NCBI GenBank assembly: GCA_039707465.1
Contig: CM077645.1
Location: forward strand, 64,615,850-64,679,849
Length of the DNA: 64,000 nt
Origin: Rhabdophis nuchalis
Taxonomy: Eukaryota; Chordata; Lepidosauria; Squamata; Natricidae
Reading direction: 5' to 3'
Made by a program: the position numbers and the translations under genes. Shown one piece after another: positions 24,208 to 35,897 of this stretch (its first letter is position 1; each line of letters starts with the position of its first letter). The notes below the pieces were generated by a model. That model did no database searches, was not told where the DNA came from, and saw only the letters and a list, made by a program, of their open reading frames with translations.

Positions 24208-24576
24208 GAACTGTAGTGGCATAGTGGTTAGAGTGTATAACTGCAGGCTACTTCTGCTGATCACCGACTGCCAGCAGTTTGGCAGATCAAATCCCACCAG
24301 GCTCAAGGTTGACTCAGCCTTCTATCCTTCCAGGCGGGTAAAATGAGGACCCAGATTGTTGGGAGAAATATGCTGACTCTGTAAACTGCTTAGAGAGGGC
24401 TGGAAAGCACTGTGAAGCGGTATATAAGTCTAAGTCTAAGTCTAAGTCTAAGTCTAAGTGTTAGTGTTAGTGTTAGTGTTAGTGTTAGTGTTAGTGTTAG
24501 TGTTAGTGTTAGTGTTAGTGTTAGTGTTAGTGTTAGTGTTAGTGTTATTCTATTCTATTCTATTCTATTCTATTCT
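24208..24576 (+). mobile_element. tRNA-derived SINE with three-part hexamer/pentamer tail
   Basis: Pol III A-box-like TGGCATAGTGGTTAGAG and B-box-like AGATCAAATCCC lie in the head. The body contains GGTTGACTCAGCCTTC and GGTAAAATGAGGACCC, similar in feel to MIR-core SINEs. The end GAAGCGGTATATAAG runs directly into (TCTAAG)n, then (TTAGTG)n, then (TATTC)n up to about 24576. A common squamate SINE design in which the tail seeds a microsatellite. Confidence 0.85.
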
Positions 24577-25494
24577 TTAGACCTGGGAATCTTTGGACCT
24601 GAAAATCCTGGAATCTACTGATCAATGTAGATAGCACTGAACTAGAGAGGCTGATCATCTCCCTCATAAGCAGTTTCCCATGGCTGGGTTAATCTCATGG
24701 CTGGATTTATTGTTTCATTTGAATTTAAATAAAACTAGAAGTTACTACAAACCATTAGTAAAAAGCTAGGCAGTTTAATAAGGAAGCCAGACTTAATTGA
24801 GTCCTCTTTTTAATATTGTGGAAATTCTTTCAATCATTTATACTTTAATCATTTTGAAAGCATTTCCAGACACAAAGAATATTATCTAAGGTATTTTCAG
24901 TGTGTAAAGCGAAGCTCTGTGCAAAAATATTGGTTAATGTTGGATTATTATTTGTTGCTATGATTCAGGAGATACTCAAATGCTTGTTTTCAAGTGCTTT
25001 ACAAACTACAGGAGAAAAATGAGATTAAAAAAAAAAGAGATGTGAAAAATTGCTGCAGAAAAAACAAGGGAGGAGAAATACACTAACTTCCGGTAGCTGT
25101 ATTCTTCTTTCTGTCTTCCTGACTGCCACAAGCCCATTCTGTGATTATTGCAGAACTAATTCATATCGATTGCCATAAAGGGAAATAAATAATTATATAA
25201 CAAGAAAACTGCAAAAAGGAAAAGAACTGTGTTGTTTTCCAGATGCAAGCAGTCACTGGGAACAAATGACAGATAGATGTTCCTTGATTAATTCTCTTAT
25301 TCAATTTTTTGACATAACAGTTATCAAAAACCATGTATTTTATAGAACAGAGTCAGTTAACACATTCAGCTGTAAAATATCAAATCCTGAATACTTGAAA
25401 GGCTTAGTGGATCAGTTTTTAGATAACAGTAAAACCCATCTGAACTCAGCCTAGATAGAAAGAATTCTAGATTTATTTCTATTACTTTGGTATA
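24577..25494. other. Intergenic, no feature seen
   Basis: No gene or element recognised. Confidence 0.5.
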
Positions 25495-25790
25495 GAGAGA
25501 ATTGAGTGCCTTTAGCCTAGAAAAAAGATAAGTAGAGGGAATATGATTGCACTTTTCAAACATTGAAGAGTTGTCACACAGAAGAAAGCCAAACTCTGCT
25601 CTGCATCCTTCCAGAGGGCAGAATTTATTGTCAACTTATTGGAAACCAGATTCTGATGGATCATTAACAAAAGCTTTTCAACAGTAATTTGAAAAATGAA
25701 CCAATTATTGGGAAGAGAAATGTGCTTCTCTTCATTGGATGTGTTCAATTGAGGCCAGATAGTCATTGCCCCGGAATGCTTTAAATTGAA
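25495..25790 (+). mobile_element. Old CR1/L3-type LINE fragment
   Basis: Broken plus-strand frames recall the CR1 C-terminal RDMIA-FK-LK-CHTEEG pattern (bases about 25500-25590: 'CACTTTTCAAACATTGAAGAG', 'TGTCACACAGAAGAAAG'). Strongly diverged; no ends visible. Confidence 0.45.
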
Positions 25791-26289
25791 TTCAAAGATA
25801 CAAAAGCCTAAAATGGCCTATAGGAAATCTATAATGCTTACCCACTTCCTATAAGGTAGCATATGACTAGCAATGGAGCATGTAATGATTTACAGTGAAT
25901 ATCCAGTAACTTGCTGGATGGGTGCTGCTCGATAAAAGGAAAAGGGGTTTACTCACTTGGACAGAATCAGCTAGTTGATGGTGTTTTAATTATTCCTGGG
26001 TGTAGGTATATTTGGAAGCAAAAGCACAGCTAGATTCAGAGACTGCACTAAAGTCTTGGGAGCTGAATTTGCATGGCATGCTGGATAAATAATTACAAAC
26101 AAACTGCAATGGTTGGATTCACAAAATATACTAAAACAAAATACGTATTAATTTATCATCCAAACGACATATGCCCCCTGAATTCTTGCATACATAGATT
26201 TTTTATTTGAAATTGGTCTTCTATTTGATTTTGCATATACTGTATATTGGATGCATATCTGTAAGATATGACAGTAGCTGTGAAAGGGA
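25791..26289. other. Intergenic, no feature seen
   Basis: Nothing recognised. Confidence 0.5.
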
Positions 26290-27230
26290 GAATGGTGTGC
26301 TCCCTCTTCAGGGGGCTCTTTTTCAGTGTGGTCAGTTTGGATTATTTCAATCCTGTCTCCAACTTTCCCATTGGGAAGAAATTGTTGGGCAGGCAGCTAC
26401 AGAGAATCCTTGATGAAGCAAATGTTGTAGATGACCTTCAGGCTGACATTGGATGCTCTTCAGGATAATATGCAGTGCAATCTAGATGGCACAAATGATC
26501 CATCTGGTCTAGATGAATTTCTCTGACACATCAGTATCATGAATAATGACAACCTTATGAATCACCTTGGAAGGTCTGAGATCAGGAATAGTGTTTTGCC
26601 ATTGTTCCAGAGTCATGAATTAGAGATGGATGGCCACATAAATTGAATTAATTAATGGCTTTACTTTCTGTAAATGAAATGTAAGTCATAGGGATGGAAA
26701 CATCAGACCCAGGGCCACTCAGTCATGAGGTGATCAGAGCACAGTGTCCTCCATTTTTTTTAAACATAACCATCAAACTCATCCTTTGGATTGGAGTTAG
26801 ACACCTCGACCCAGGTTTAAGCAGGAAATGCAGCAGTCCAAACCCAGTCCCTGTGAGATATTGGATGGGACAGGCTACAGTTGTATCCCACCAAGAAGTG
26901 TTTCTATTGGTACAGAAGCTGGTTCCAAGTTTATTACTCTAGAAGAGGTTGCACTATTTCGCAGATTCAGGTTTTAATCTGTAAATTCTGTTTGGCTTGT
27001 ATTTCCTGCTAGATAAGCCAGGGAAGAATGTGGCTAGTAGACTTAATGGCCAACAGTAATTCATGCCTTGATCATTAAAGTGAAACTGGTGCATAATGCA
27101 GCTACACATCTAACAGGGGAAGCTATCAATTAGTATTTCTAATTGTAGGAAAGCACCCTATTGGCAGGCCCATCTCCCAGAATCCTCTTGGGACTACATA
27201 GCTGAGCTCTTATGTCTTGGTGTGATTTCA
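26290..27230 (+). mobile_element. Ancient L2-clade LINE relic (RT region)
   Basis: Plus-strand bases 26350-26460 read NPVSNFPIGKKLLGRQLQRI and LDEA. This aligns with the YRPVSNLPFLAKVVE...EE stretch of the LINE at 60161. Near 27086, VHNAATHLTGEA corresponds to VQNAAARLLTGA-type sequence. Stops and frameshifts are frequent; the copy is much older than the other LINE pieces here. Confidence 0.6.
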
Positions 27231-27244
27231 ACTATGTTCTAGGA

Positions 27245-27714
27245 CAGTGATGGCTAACCTTTTTAGGGTCAAGTGCCCAAAGCATATGCATTCACAAAAT
27301 CCCGAAATGCAATGTGACCGGCCCCCACGGATGCAACTTGTACCCTCTTGACCATTTTTGGCTTCCAGGTTGGTGCAGGAGCCCTTCCAGGCTTAAAAAG
27401 GGGCACAGGGGGGGGGGGCTTGTGTGGTGCACCAGTCCTCTGTTTTGGCTTCCGGATTGGTGTAGGAGGCCTTCTAGGCCCAAAACAGGACATGAGAGGT
27501 GCATGTATGTGCACAAACCCCCAAAATGCAATGCAAGTTCCTCCTGCACATGCGCCCCACCTCTCCACGCATGCGCAGCAGGAACCTGAAAATCAGCTGG
27601 CCAGTGGGAGGTGTGCATGCGCGGTGGAGCTGAGCCATGGCAATGGCTGGTGTGCCCACCGAGAGAGCTTAGAGTGCCACTTCCAGCACGCGTGCCATAG
27701 GTTCGTCATCACGG
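27245..27714. mobile_element. Non-autonomous hAT element, GATGGC terminal family, 470 bp
   Basis: Ends CAGTGATGGCTAACC and GGTTCGTCATCACGG. Perfect 8-bp duplication TTCTAGGA on both sides (27237-27244 and 27715-27722). Internal direct repeats (TTGGCTTCC...GGTGYAGGAG...CCTTC-AGGC at about 27357 and 27443). GC-rich, non-coding. Related to 927-1588. Confidence 0.92.
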
Positions 27715-27722
27715 TTCTAGGA

Positions 27723-28636
27723 AGTGCCTCACTGGTATGTCACCCCTAATTTTAGCAAATGGAAACTCTGCAGTAAAACTGGCTGTTAAAGAAATGTTTC
27801 TTTGTTTTCTTTTGTTTAAAGAAGATTATATCAAGCTTATTTCTGTAGCAGCAGACTACCTATTTAATATAAACAACATGAATGGAGAACAAAATTATGC
27901 CAGCCCAAATCAAACTTTTCCTCTGGGTTGCTGTTCAATTTAACTTTATTTTATGAACTAAAGGATTCAGCATAAGAACACACGTGATAAGAGAGGCAAA
28001 CTGAAGCAAACTAGGTTATAACAAAAGTGATAAATTGTACAATTATAAAATAATATAATGATTAACAAGTGCCTCCAGGAAAACACCATCTTAGACGGAG
28101 GCTACAATTTCTAATTTGTTCACTTTCCTTCCCATTTTAAGTCAAATATAAAAAGAGTATGAACAGTTAGCACAATATGATTTATTGCTACGTAGAATAG
28201 GGATTCTGAGTGATTGTCATGCTTGGCTGGAGGGGAGCTGTGCTAGGAGTGGAAGAAGGCTGTCTCTGGATTCCTTCCTTTGGTCTCTATGTGGTTTGGT
28301 GCATTGCAGTTAAGGATTACATACTCCTTTCCCACTGTCAAAAAAGGCAATTGCTCAATTATTGTCCATTTGAAGTTTTGCTGAGATCCGAAGCTGCCTG
28401 TGTGAATGTATGATATGTGATGCCAAATTAAGCTTAGTGGAGGCTTAATTATGCCCAGGAGAGTCTTATCCCCCTAATTTCTTACTATCAAATCTTACAA
28501 TAACATTAAGGGGCATTGTCAGATTTGATTTTAGATTTATGTGGGAAATGTACTGAGCTTTCCACAAGTGTTTTCCACAGAAACTGAAGTGATCATCCAA
28601 ATGACAAAACATTCACTGTGACCCTGTTTCACCAGC
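27723..28636. other. Intergenic, no feature seen
   Basis: No gene or element recognised. Confidence 0.5.
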
Positions 28637-29090
28637 TTTACATAAGAACATAAGAACATAAGAACAGCCTTGCTGGAACAGGCCACAGCCCATCTGGTCC
28701 AGCATTCTGTCTCACACAGTGGCTCATCATTTGCTTCAGAGTCTTCCCAAGCAGATGTCTTCACCTGCTTATGATTCCCTGCAAATGGCATTGAGAGATA
28801 TCCTGCCTATCTCTCCAACCCGAAGGGTGTCCTTAGGCATCCATAATGATAGCCATGGATACCCTTGTTCTCCATGAACTCGTCTAATCCTTTCTTAAAA
28901 GTGTTGAGGCTGATAGCTGTCACCACTTCTTCTGGCAGGGAGTTCCATAGACCCGTGATCCTCTGGGTGAAAAAGTAGTTCCTCTTATTTGTTTGAGGTC
29001 TAGCTTCCAGAAGTTTCATGGAGTGCCCCCTAGTTCTAGTGTTGTGCGATAAGGAAAACAGTTTTTCCTTTTCTACTTTACCCCATGTGT
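28637..29090 (-). mobile_element. CR1-type LINE 3' end with (CATAAGAA)n tail
   Basis: The minus strand encodes a C-terminal CR1 segment of about 70 residues (NYFFTQRITGLWNSLPEEVV, then SLNTFKKGLDEF). A 3' UTR follows, ending in three 9- to 8-base TTCTTATG units at 28637-28665. The repeated-octamer ending is the CR1 signature. The frame is open, so this copy is relatively young. Confidence 0.88.
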
Positions 29091-30740
29091 GATATCACAA
29101 TGCAAGTAAAAGTAGCATTTTGTTGAAATGTCGCAGTATATTTTTCATAGGTTTTTTTTCTTTTCCTATGTAGATGCTTCCACCCAATATTTCAAGTCAT
29201 CACTGAGCAGTTTCATCCTACCAAGTCATAGTTGCCCAAAACCATGCTCCTAAAATAAGAAGAATCTGGAATCTGACACAATGGAAAATTTCTAGCAATG
29301 GCTTTGACTGGGAATTCTCTTCTCTTCCTATGTGAATCTGAAGCCACACTTGCTGAAGTTGTTAAGAAAAGGGTTGGAGTGTCCTAGGTCTCCCTGTTTT
29401 GATTTAAGATCAAACCTATATGGAACAACTAAAGTGAAGCTGTTAAATGTTTTCTTCTCCCCATGGGATTGACCTGAATCTGGGGAAATTGGAAAAATAA
29501 AAGTGGATATCAAAAGGCCAGGGATAAACCTAACTGGAAGTCCTGCCAGCTTTGTAGTGGCATTTCCCCCCAGCATGTTTTACAATCAGTCAGCTGAAAT
29601 GTAAATAGGATGAGGGGAGGGGAGGGGAGGAGAGGAGAGGAGATTAAGCAGTGATTATGAGAGAAGAGTGGGGAATATAAGGAATGTTGAGAATGAGGAA
29701 CAGAAGAGAAAGTCACAACAAGTGAAAATAGAATGCTTAAGATGTGCTGAACTGAAATGATAGCGGACTTTACAAATATGGAAAAGCAAGCCCAATCATT
29801 TTGGAGGGAGTGGTTCCATTACAGAAAAAGATTCCTGATTACAGCAGAGGGACAAAACCTGACAAAGCAATTCATAGTAACTCCATTTTAATTACTCTAT
29901 AATTAAGTATTAAGTACTCTGTAATTAGGTATGAGAGAAGCTAGATAATTATAATATCCTGTTTCAATATCCTATTGGCAATAACAAAAACTACTTTCTT
30001 GTTTTCTTGCCCATTTATAGGGCTTGACATTGGATGAAAAGAAAATCCTGGAACCTTGATTGAGAAACTGGAGGGTCCAATAAAATGGTGGATGGAAGAA
30101 AGACATGTCATGAGGTACAAGTAGATAGCTGCTGAGAGATTGCATGCCACCTCCTCTGTGAGTGCTGCAACCAGAAGTGATAGCACTACCACTACTGACA
30201 TGACAGAGACTATTGTTGGGTCTAAAGGCCAATTGGACTTCGGACATTGGACATTGACTAGGAGGAAAGTTTGTGCTCACTGGGTAAAAGGAAGTAAACA
30301 GATTTGGAGCCTACTCTCTAGAATGGTGCTGTTTTCCTAATCCATGGGTTCTAAAGAATATGTCTCAAGGAATTGGGAGGTTCTGGGTGGAAGGTTGAGA
30401 GTAGATAGTATTATGAAGGTTAAAGGATAGGCTGGCAAGAGAGGCATTCAGCTATTATATATACTGACAGTGTAGGAAAGATGGTCTCATCCTTTTAAGT
30501 ACATTTTACGTACAGTTAGGTTACCAGAATAAATCCATGGAAAAGAAGCATTCTTGTTCTCACAAAATGATGGAAAATTCATCTCATTACCACAATCCTT
30601 GAAGGCTAATGTGTTTTTATGTTTTATGCCTTAAACATTCAGTACTAACTTTAGATGGTATAATTCAGTGTCAGAATTTATATACTCATAAATGGATGTA
30701 AATGGTGGAAGAGGAATCTTATTTCAAATTAATTAACTAA
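29091..30740. other. Intergenic, no feature seen
   Basis: One (GGGGA/GGAGA) purine tract at 29609-29643. No gene recognised. Confidence 0.5.
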
Positions 30741-31515
30741 TCAAGTTTGTGCATGTTATAGGAGGAAGAACTCAAGATTAAAATATTAGATTTGGATTGG
30801 AATGTGAATTGGAAGAGTCGAATTATGAGGATTTTATCTATAAGGATTAAAGAGCATAATTTTAAGGTTGTTTGGAAATGGTATTTGACTCCATTAAGAT
30901 TATCATTGATGGATAAAAAAATCAGTAATAAATGTTGGAGATGTAATACGGAATTGGGAACTTATGAACATATGTGGTATAAATGTGATAAAGTTAAAAA
31001 GTTTTGGCAACAATTGGAGAAAACGATATTTGAAATGATGAAGAAAAGAATAATATTGAGATCAGAAACTATATTACTGTTGATAATTAAGGAATCAGAA
31101 TTAACAAAATATGAGAAAGAATTGATTAGAATTATGATTATAATGGGTAGAATTATAATAGCTAGATATTGGAAATTAGAGGTGAATTTTAAAATAGAAG
31201 AGTGGTACTGTGAAATGTGGAAATTAGCTTTAAATGATAAAATGACATGTGATATTAAATTTAGAGAGGGTGTTTATAAAAGAGACATTTTCTGGAAAAC
31301 TTGGGAGCCATTTGTGGACTATGCGCTTGGAAATTTGGATGCTTCGATACCTGTACCCAGAGAACGCGGATTTTGGAGATCGTGAAGATATATCCGAAGA
31401 ACCAAATCTTCCTTTCTTATGTATAGCACAGGGTGAAATATTGTACTGTATTGTATATGTAATTTCTGTTGTAGCGTTATAAAAAAAATAAAAAAAAATA
31501 ACTAAAAAAAGAAAG
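30741..31515 (+). mobile_element. L1-type LINE, 5'-truncated, C-terminus of ORF2
   Basis: An open frame of about 197 residues (30792-31385) carries the L1 ORF2 C-terminal pattern. It has KISNKCWRC...YEHMWYKC, a CxxC...HxxxxC cysteine motif, followed by WE-type downstream blocks. It ends in an A-rich tail at 31480-31515. The 5' end is truncated before the reverse-transcriptase domain. The open frame suggests a young insertion. Confidence 0.85.
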
Positions 31516-34138
31516 AAAGAAATTTATAGAAAAATCTAAAGGGTAATGCCATGAAATAGTGAGAAGCAAGTCTCAAATTTCAGATAAAAGAGCAAAGTAT
31601 TCAAGGAAAGGCATTATTTCCATTTGACTTACTGATAACAGCTGTCACTATCCATTGCAGTGAAACTGCCAAAGCTGCAAAGAAATTATGACAGCAACAA
31701 TCCAAGCCATCTGAGCAAAAGTACTTTGCTACTTTAAAGAAAATTAATTTGAAGGAACGAATATTTGACATGTTTGCTAAAAAGAAAAGAGCAACACTTT
31801 AACAGTGTTTTGTGTTGATTGTAATGATATTGGGTTGCCCATTTTGTGCCTTGGTCAAAACAGCGGTAAGGAATAGGATTAAATTCACTGAGCTATAGCG
31901 ATTGACTGCATAATATTGCAATGGTCTCCGGTAGTCATACGTCACACTATTTATTTTATGTTGCCCCTTATCTTGTTCGGCTTATGGCAAATGCAGCAGA
32001 ATATATATATATATATATAACCCGAACGTTAAATAACTCTGTACATCAAAAACTACTTTGTCATGGCATAACACAGATGGCATTTAAGGCTGCTATAATA
32101 AGACTTATTTGATTTGGCTGCATTTGAGTAAGCCCCCATAAATTCAAGAAATGATTAGGTAAACATATGAAAGATTGCACTGGTAAGATGTAGTCATAAG
32201 ACTTGTAGACTGTTACTTCAAAACTCCAGCTCTGATCTCTATCACCACCATTGCTACCATCAGCTTTCAAAGGCAGGTTTTTCAATGTTGAAGGAAGAAG
32301 TGAAAAGGGAATGCATTATACTGAAAATACAGAGGTTCTTCTGCTCTCACCCATTACTTTCTCTTTCCATGGACCAAAGAATTTAAGGATTTCCCCCTCA
32401 GTAATGTCAGGAAAAATGGTGAAAAGGAATATGTGTTCATTTCACCCTGCCAGCATGCAAGTTGTCAAGGCATTGAGCTCAATTGTTTGAACATCAGAGC
32501 ATTCAAGCTTGATGGCCTTGCCTATAACTTGTCTTTCTTTTTTTCTCACTAGCCTAACTTAAATTATTCAAAAAATAATAATAGAAATAGTGCAAATATA
32601 TATATATATATATGATTATTGCAGATTTGAAGTAAATGCCCAGGAACAGAGCCTAAAGCATAAATTAAACATATCTTTCTGAATGACTTATTGCACTGTT
32701 TGAAGAAATGTCCATCTGGGTTCAGTTGCAAGTTGGAAGAAATTCACGGGAAACATGAAGACTGTTTGGAAAGATGGTTTAATGCTTTGGAGCTCCTGGG
32801 TGGAAATGGGAGGGGGTGCTGAGAGTCCCTGGGTTTTATGCCCTCCATTGGGCCCCACCTTAAGAGCTTCCTGTTCCTGTGTAAGAAATGTATCCCATTG
32901 GCTGTCAGACTCCCAGGGGGTCTTAGCTAACTTTGTAGGCTGTGTGTTGAGCCTTTCTGGCTGATGTAATCTTCCCAGATGCCATGAGGTGAGATGAGTA
33001 AAGGGCTAATACTATCATGCCTTAATCCCATCACCCTGGAACTGAAGGGGTAGATCTTTGTTATGTAGAGTAGACTGGCTCAGGCCTTAATGGTTCATTC
33101 GCAAAGGTTGGGGCGCTATTAGAGTGAGTCTGTTTCCTGCCTAAAAACATGCCTAAAATCTCCATTTCTCATCGAAGTAAATATAAAATTTTGTCTTTTT
33201 AATGTTCCCTAGAATATTTTATTTTTCTAGTAGAGGGGTGGGTGCTAACTTCCTTCAGCACTAAAAGAAAAATTGACAGCCCAAATATTGGTGGGTTTTG
33301 TTGTTGTTGCCCTAAACACTTAATATTAATTTCAGTTATGCTTGTGGATATATTTGTAATTTTTCCAAGCAACTCTTTCAACATTTTTTCTCCCAGAATA
33401 AACTTTGTTTTTGATGTATTCTAACTTTAATTTTTGAATCGTTCTTCTGAGGCTCTTTTGGAGGAAAAATGTCTCCAGTGTTCTCAGGCAAGTTCAGATG
33501 GAAACTAGTATGGCAGAATATTAGACGGTCTCACTTAAAAGTCCTGCTCTTCAATGTCAGGTCATTTCCTACTAAAGCCCTATTACCCAAGATTTAATGT
33601 CAGGTGAAAACACTCATATGTCACATATCATATAATCCTGACTGCCCAAAAGTTTCTCTCACTGAAATAGCTGAGATGACCTTGGTGATCTGTATTGGGT
33701 CAGAAATGGGTTTTTATAACCCTCATAAGAACATTGGTTTTATATTACTTGCTGGGGAAAACTTGTTTTAATTAGTTCATGGCTCCATAATGCAGGAATG
33801 ATTTTTCATTGATAGTTACAGAAAGCCTCTTAAGAGACCCTGTATCAGTGAGCACAATATGGATTTTCTCTATTGTTTTTTTTTTCATTTCCTTTTCCCT
33901 TTCTTTTCTTAACTTTTATGCCAGACATAAGCCACTATGCATCATTATGACAGTGATTAAAAAGTAGCTTTATGACAACTCCTCACATTTATGACCTTTG
34001 CAACAGAAGAACGCTTAACAGCAAAGTTGCCAATCCTAATTGTGGTAGGTTAACGGAGGTTATCAGTATTTTTCAATTTTTAATATGAGTATTTCATTTG
34101 GTAAGATTGCTTATATTGGGATAGATTAGTTACCTAAA
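31516..34138. other. Intergenic, no element ends found
   Basis: (TA)n runs at about 32001-32019 and 32598-32613. The segment 32690-33130 has a GC content and texture unlike its flanks (GGGAGGGGGTGCTGAGAGTC) and may be an unrecognised LTR or element, but no ends could be fixed. Confidence 0.4.
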
Positions 34139-34140
34139 TA

Positions 34141-35023
34141 CTGGCAGTCCTGAAGTTATGACCACAACTGAGACCATAATTTTGGTTGCTAAGCATGACA
34201 GTTGCTAACTGAATCATGCCCAATTTTATGACGTTTTATGTTAAGCAAATCACTGCAATTAAGTGAACTGTGTGATGTTTAGTGAATCTGGCTTCTCCCA
34301 TTAACTTTGCTTGTCAGAAGCTGTTCTGACCCCACCTTTCTCTGATTAACACAAGACTGGCTGCCTGCCACTAACTCTCTTGGCTGCTTGCCTGAATGAA
34401 CAGATACGAAGCTTCCTAACTCAACTAAACACAAACCTGAAAATCAACACAAATAAACATGAACCTAGAAATCCAACATTGTTCTCTGCAAGGACTTTCT
34501 TAGCAAAGACTTCCTTTTAAACCTTCTTGGGAGGGGCCAGTCATTAGGCAGCTGGGACTAATTCAACTCCTTCGAGTTTGCTTCTGATGCAATTGAAGCC
34601 TCCTTTTTTCAGCCCTTCTCAATCTAGCATCAGGGACAAACTGGCCTTGATCCTCCCCACTACTCCAAGACCCAGGTGCCTCCTGATGACCAGCTGGGCT
34701 CTCTGCTCTCTCAAGGTCGCCCTCCCCCTCCAGAGCAGACTCATAGGACTCCTCACTAGAGTAGTCCATCAGCAGCTTATCCAGAGCCGGCTGGGCCACA
34801 ACAGAAGTTAAGAGGGAAGATCAGAGATGGTGATCATGTGACTACAAGATGCTACAACGGTCATAAATACATGCTGGTTGCCAAGCAACCAAATTTCAAT
34901 TGCATGATTGTGAGGAGACTGTAATGATTGTAAGTGCAAAAAAGGGTTGTAAGCCACTTTTTTGTGTGCCATAGTAACTTCAAATGGACATTGAATGAAT
35001 AGTTAGAGATTGAGGACTAACTA
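34141..35023. mobile_element. Tigger/pogo-like element, interrupted by a solo LTR
   Basis: Ends CTGGCAGTCC and GGACTAACTA, each bordered by TA. The body is the same as the copies at 38704 and 49704 (tracts such as GGTTGCTAAGCATGAC and AAGTGAATC, GTCATAAATA). The 482-bp LTR and its target duplication split it. Without it the element is about 400 bp and non-coding. Confidence 0.75.
34322..34803 (-). mobile_element. Solo LTR, 482 bp, inside the Tigger-like element
   Basis: On the minus strand it starts TGTTGTGGCCCAGCC and ends GTCAGAACA (TG...CA with TGTT/AACA ends). The flanks GAAGC (34317-34321) and GAAGT (34804-34808) match 4 of 5, fitting LTR integration. It contains a short open frame (34563-34799, minus; acidic then Arg-rich) that I read as chance or LTR-derived, not a gene. 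Family not recognised. Confidence 0.72.
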
Positions 35024-35049
35024 TACTAACTTTTATTTTTTCGTATATT

Positions 35050-35500
35050 TAAAAGTCTGTGGAGATTCTCAGTCATCCAGGTCATAGTTGTCCCAAAGGT
35101 GCTTTTTCAGGAGGCAACTGGACTCTCTTGTTTTTTCTTTTGAAGACATTTCACTTCTCATCCAAGAAGTTTCTTCAGGTCTGAGAGGATAGTGGGAAAT
35201 GAAAGGATTTATATTTCTTGCAGACAGCTGGTCATTTGCATTCTTTTAAAGAGTCCTTGAGGCCACTTGGAGGTTTATATCTGTCTTGAGGGTCACCTGA
35301 GTGGTGCAAATGGGTATGTCGCCTTCTTGGCTTCAAGATGTTTTCTCCTCTGTGTTCCTTCACTGTTGAAGACAGGCGCAGGATGTTGGGGATGAGCCTG
35401 TATTGTCTTCATCTCAAACTGAAGTGCAAATGGTTCCTGTAGTCTGCATTCTTTTCTGGAAATCCATTCACACTCCCATTCCATTTCTTGCATTTAATTA
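35050..35500 (-). mobile_element. 'CTTGGATGAGAAG' family, longest copy; possible Penelope-like 3' end
   Basis: The minus strand reads CTGAAGAAACTTCTTGGATG, AGAAGTGAAATGTCTTC, then AGTCCAGTTGCCTCCTG and CAACTATGACCTGGATGACT. Upstream (35190-35500) is a degraded possibly coding segment. The CTGAAGA...GAAAYGTC arrangement also appears in the palindrome at 54462-54704. The element class is inferred; see findings. Confidence 0.45.
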
Positions 35501-35741
35501 ATTAATGTTTTGAGTCTTTTAAAGGTTTTTTTAGATGTGTTGGGGGGGGGAAGGTTTATGTGTCTTTGGCTGTGTGTGTTTAAAAAGTTTTTAATCTTGT
35601 GTATTTTATACTTTTTAGCTTCTAAAATTATTGTTTTCATTTTATTTTTCTTATGCTGGTCCATGTCCTTAGTAAAGATGTGATTTGATTTATTAACATA
35701 TCATGGACACAAGTATATTAAGGCAATCCAAAGAATTTTAA

Positions 35742-35897
35742 TGTACTCCCTCAAATGGCCTAGAGGTGGAGCTCTCACTTCCCAATCAGGAGTTTGTGAG
35801 TTCAATCCTAGGTAGAGGCAGATGTAGGGTCTCCTGCTTGGGCAGGGTGCTGGACTAGATGACCTGCAAGGTCCCTTCCAACTCTGTTAATCTGTTA
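35742..35897 (+). mobile_element. tRNA-derived SINE with CR1-type tail
   Basis: The head has TGGCCTAGAGGTGGAG (A box-like) and GAGTTCAATCCTAG (B box-like). The tail has GCTGGACTAGATGACCTGCA, AGGTCCCTTCCAACTCTGTT, i.e. the CR1 3' end seen at 37715 and 51040. This suggests mobilisation by CR1. Confidence 0.75.

Noticed and set aside
24460..24546. Telomere-like repeat
   Set aside because: The unit is TTAGTG, not TTAGGG, and it grows out of a SINE tail; no interstitial telomere.
32690..33130. Possible LTR or unique element
   Set aside because: Composition differs from the flanks, but no TG...CA ends or target duplication could be found by eye.
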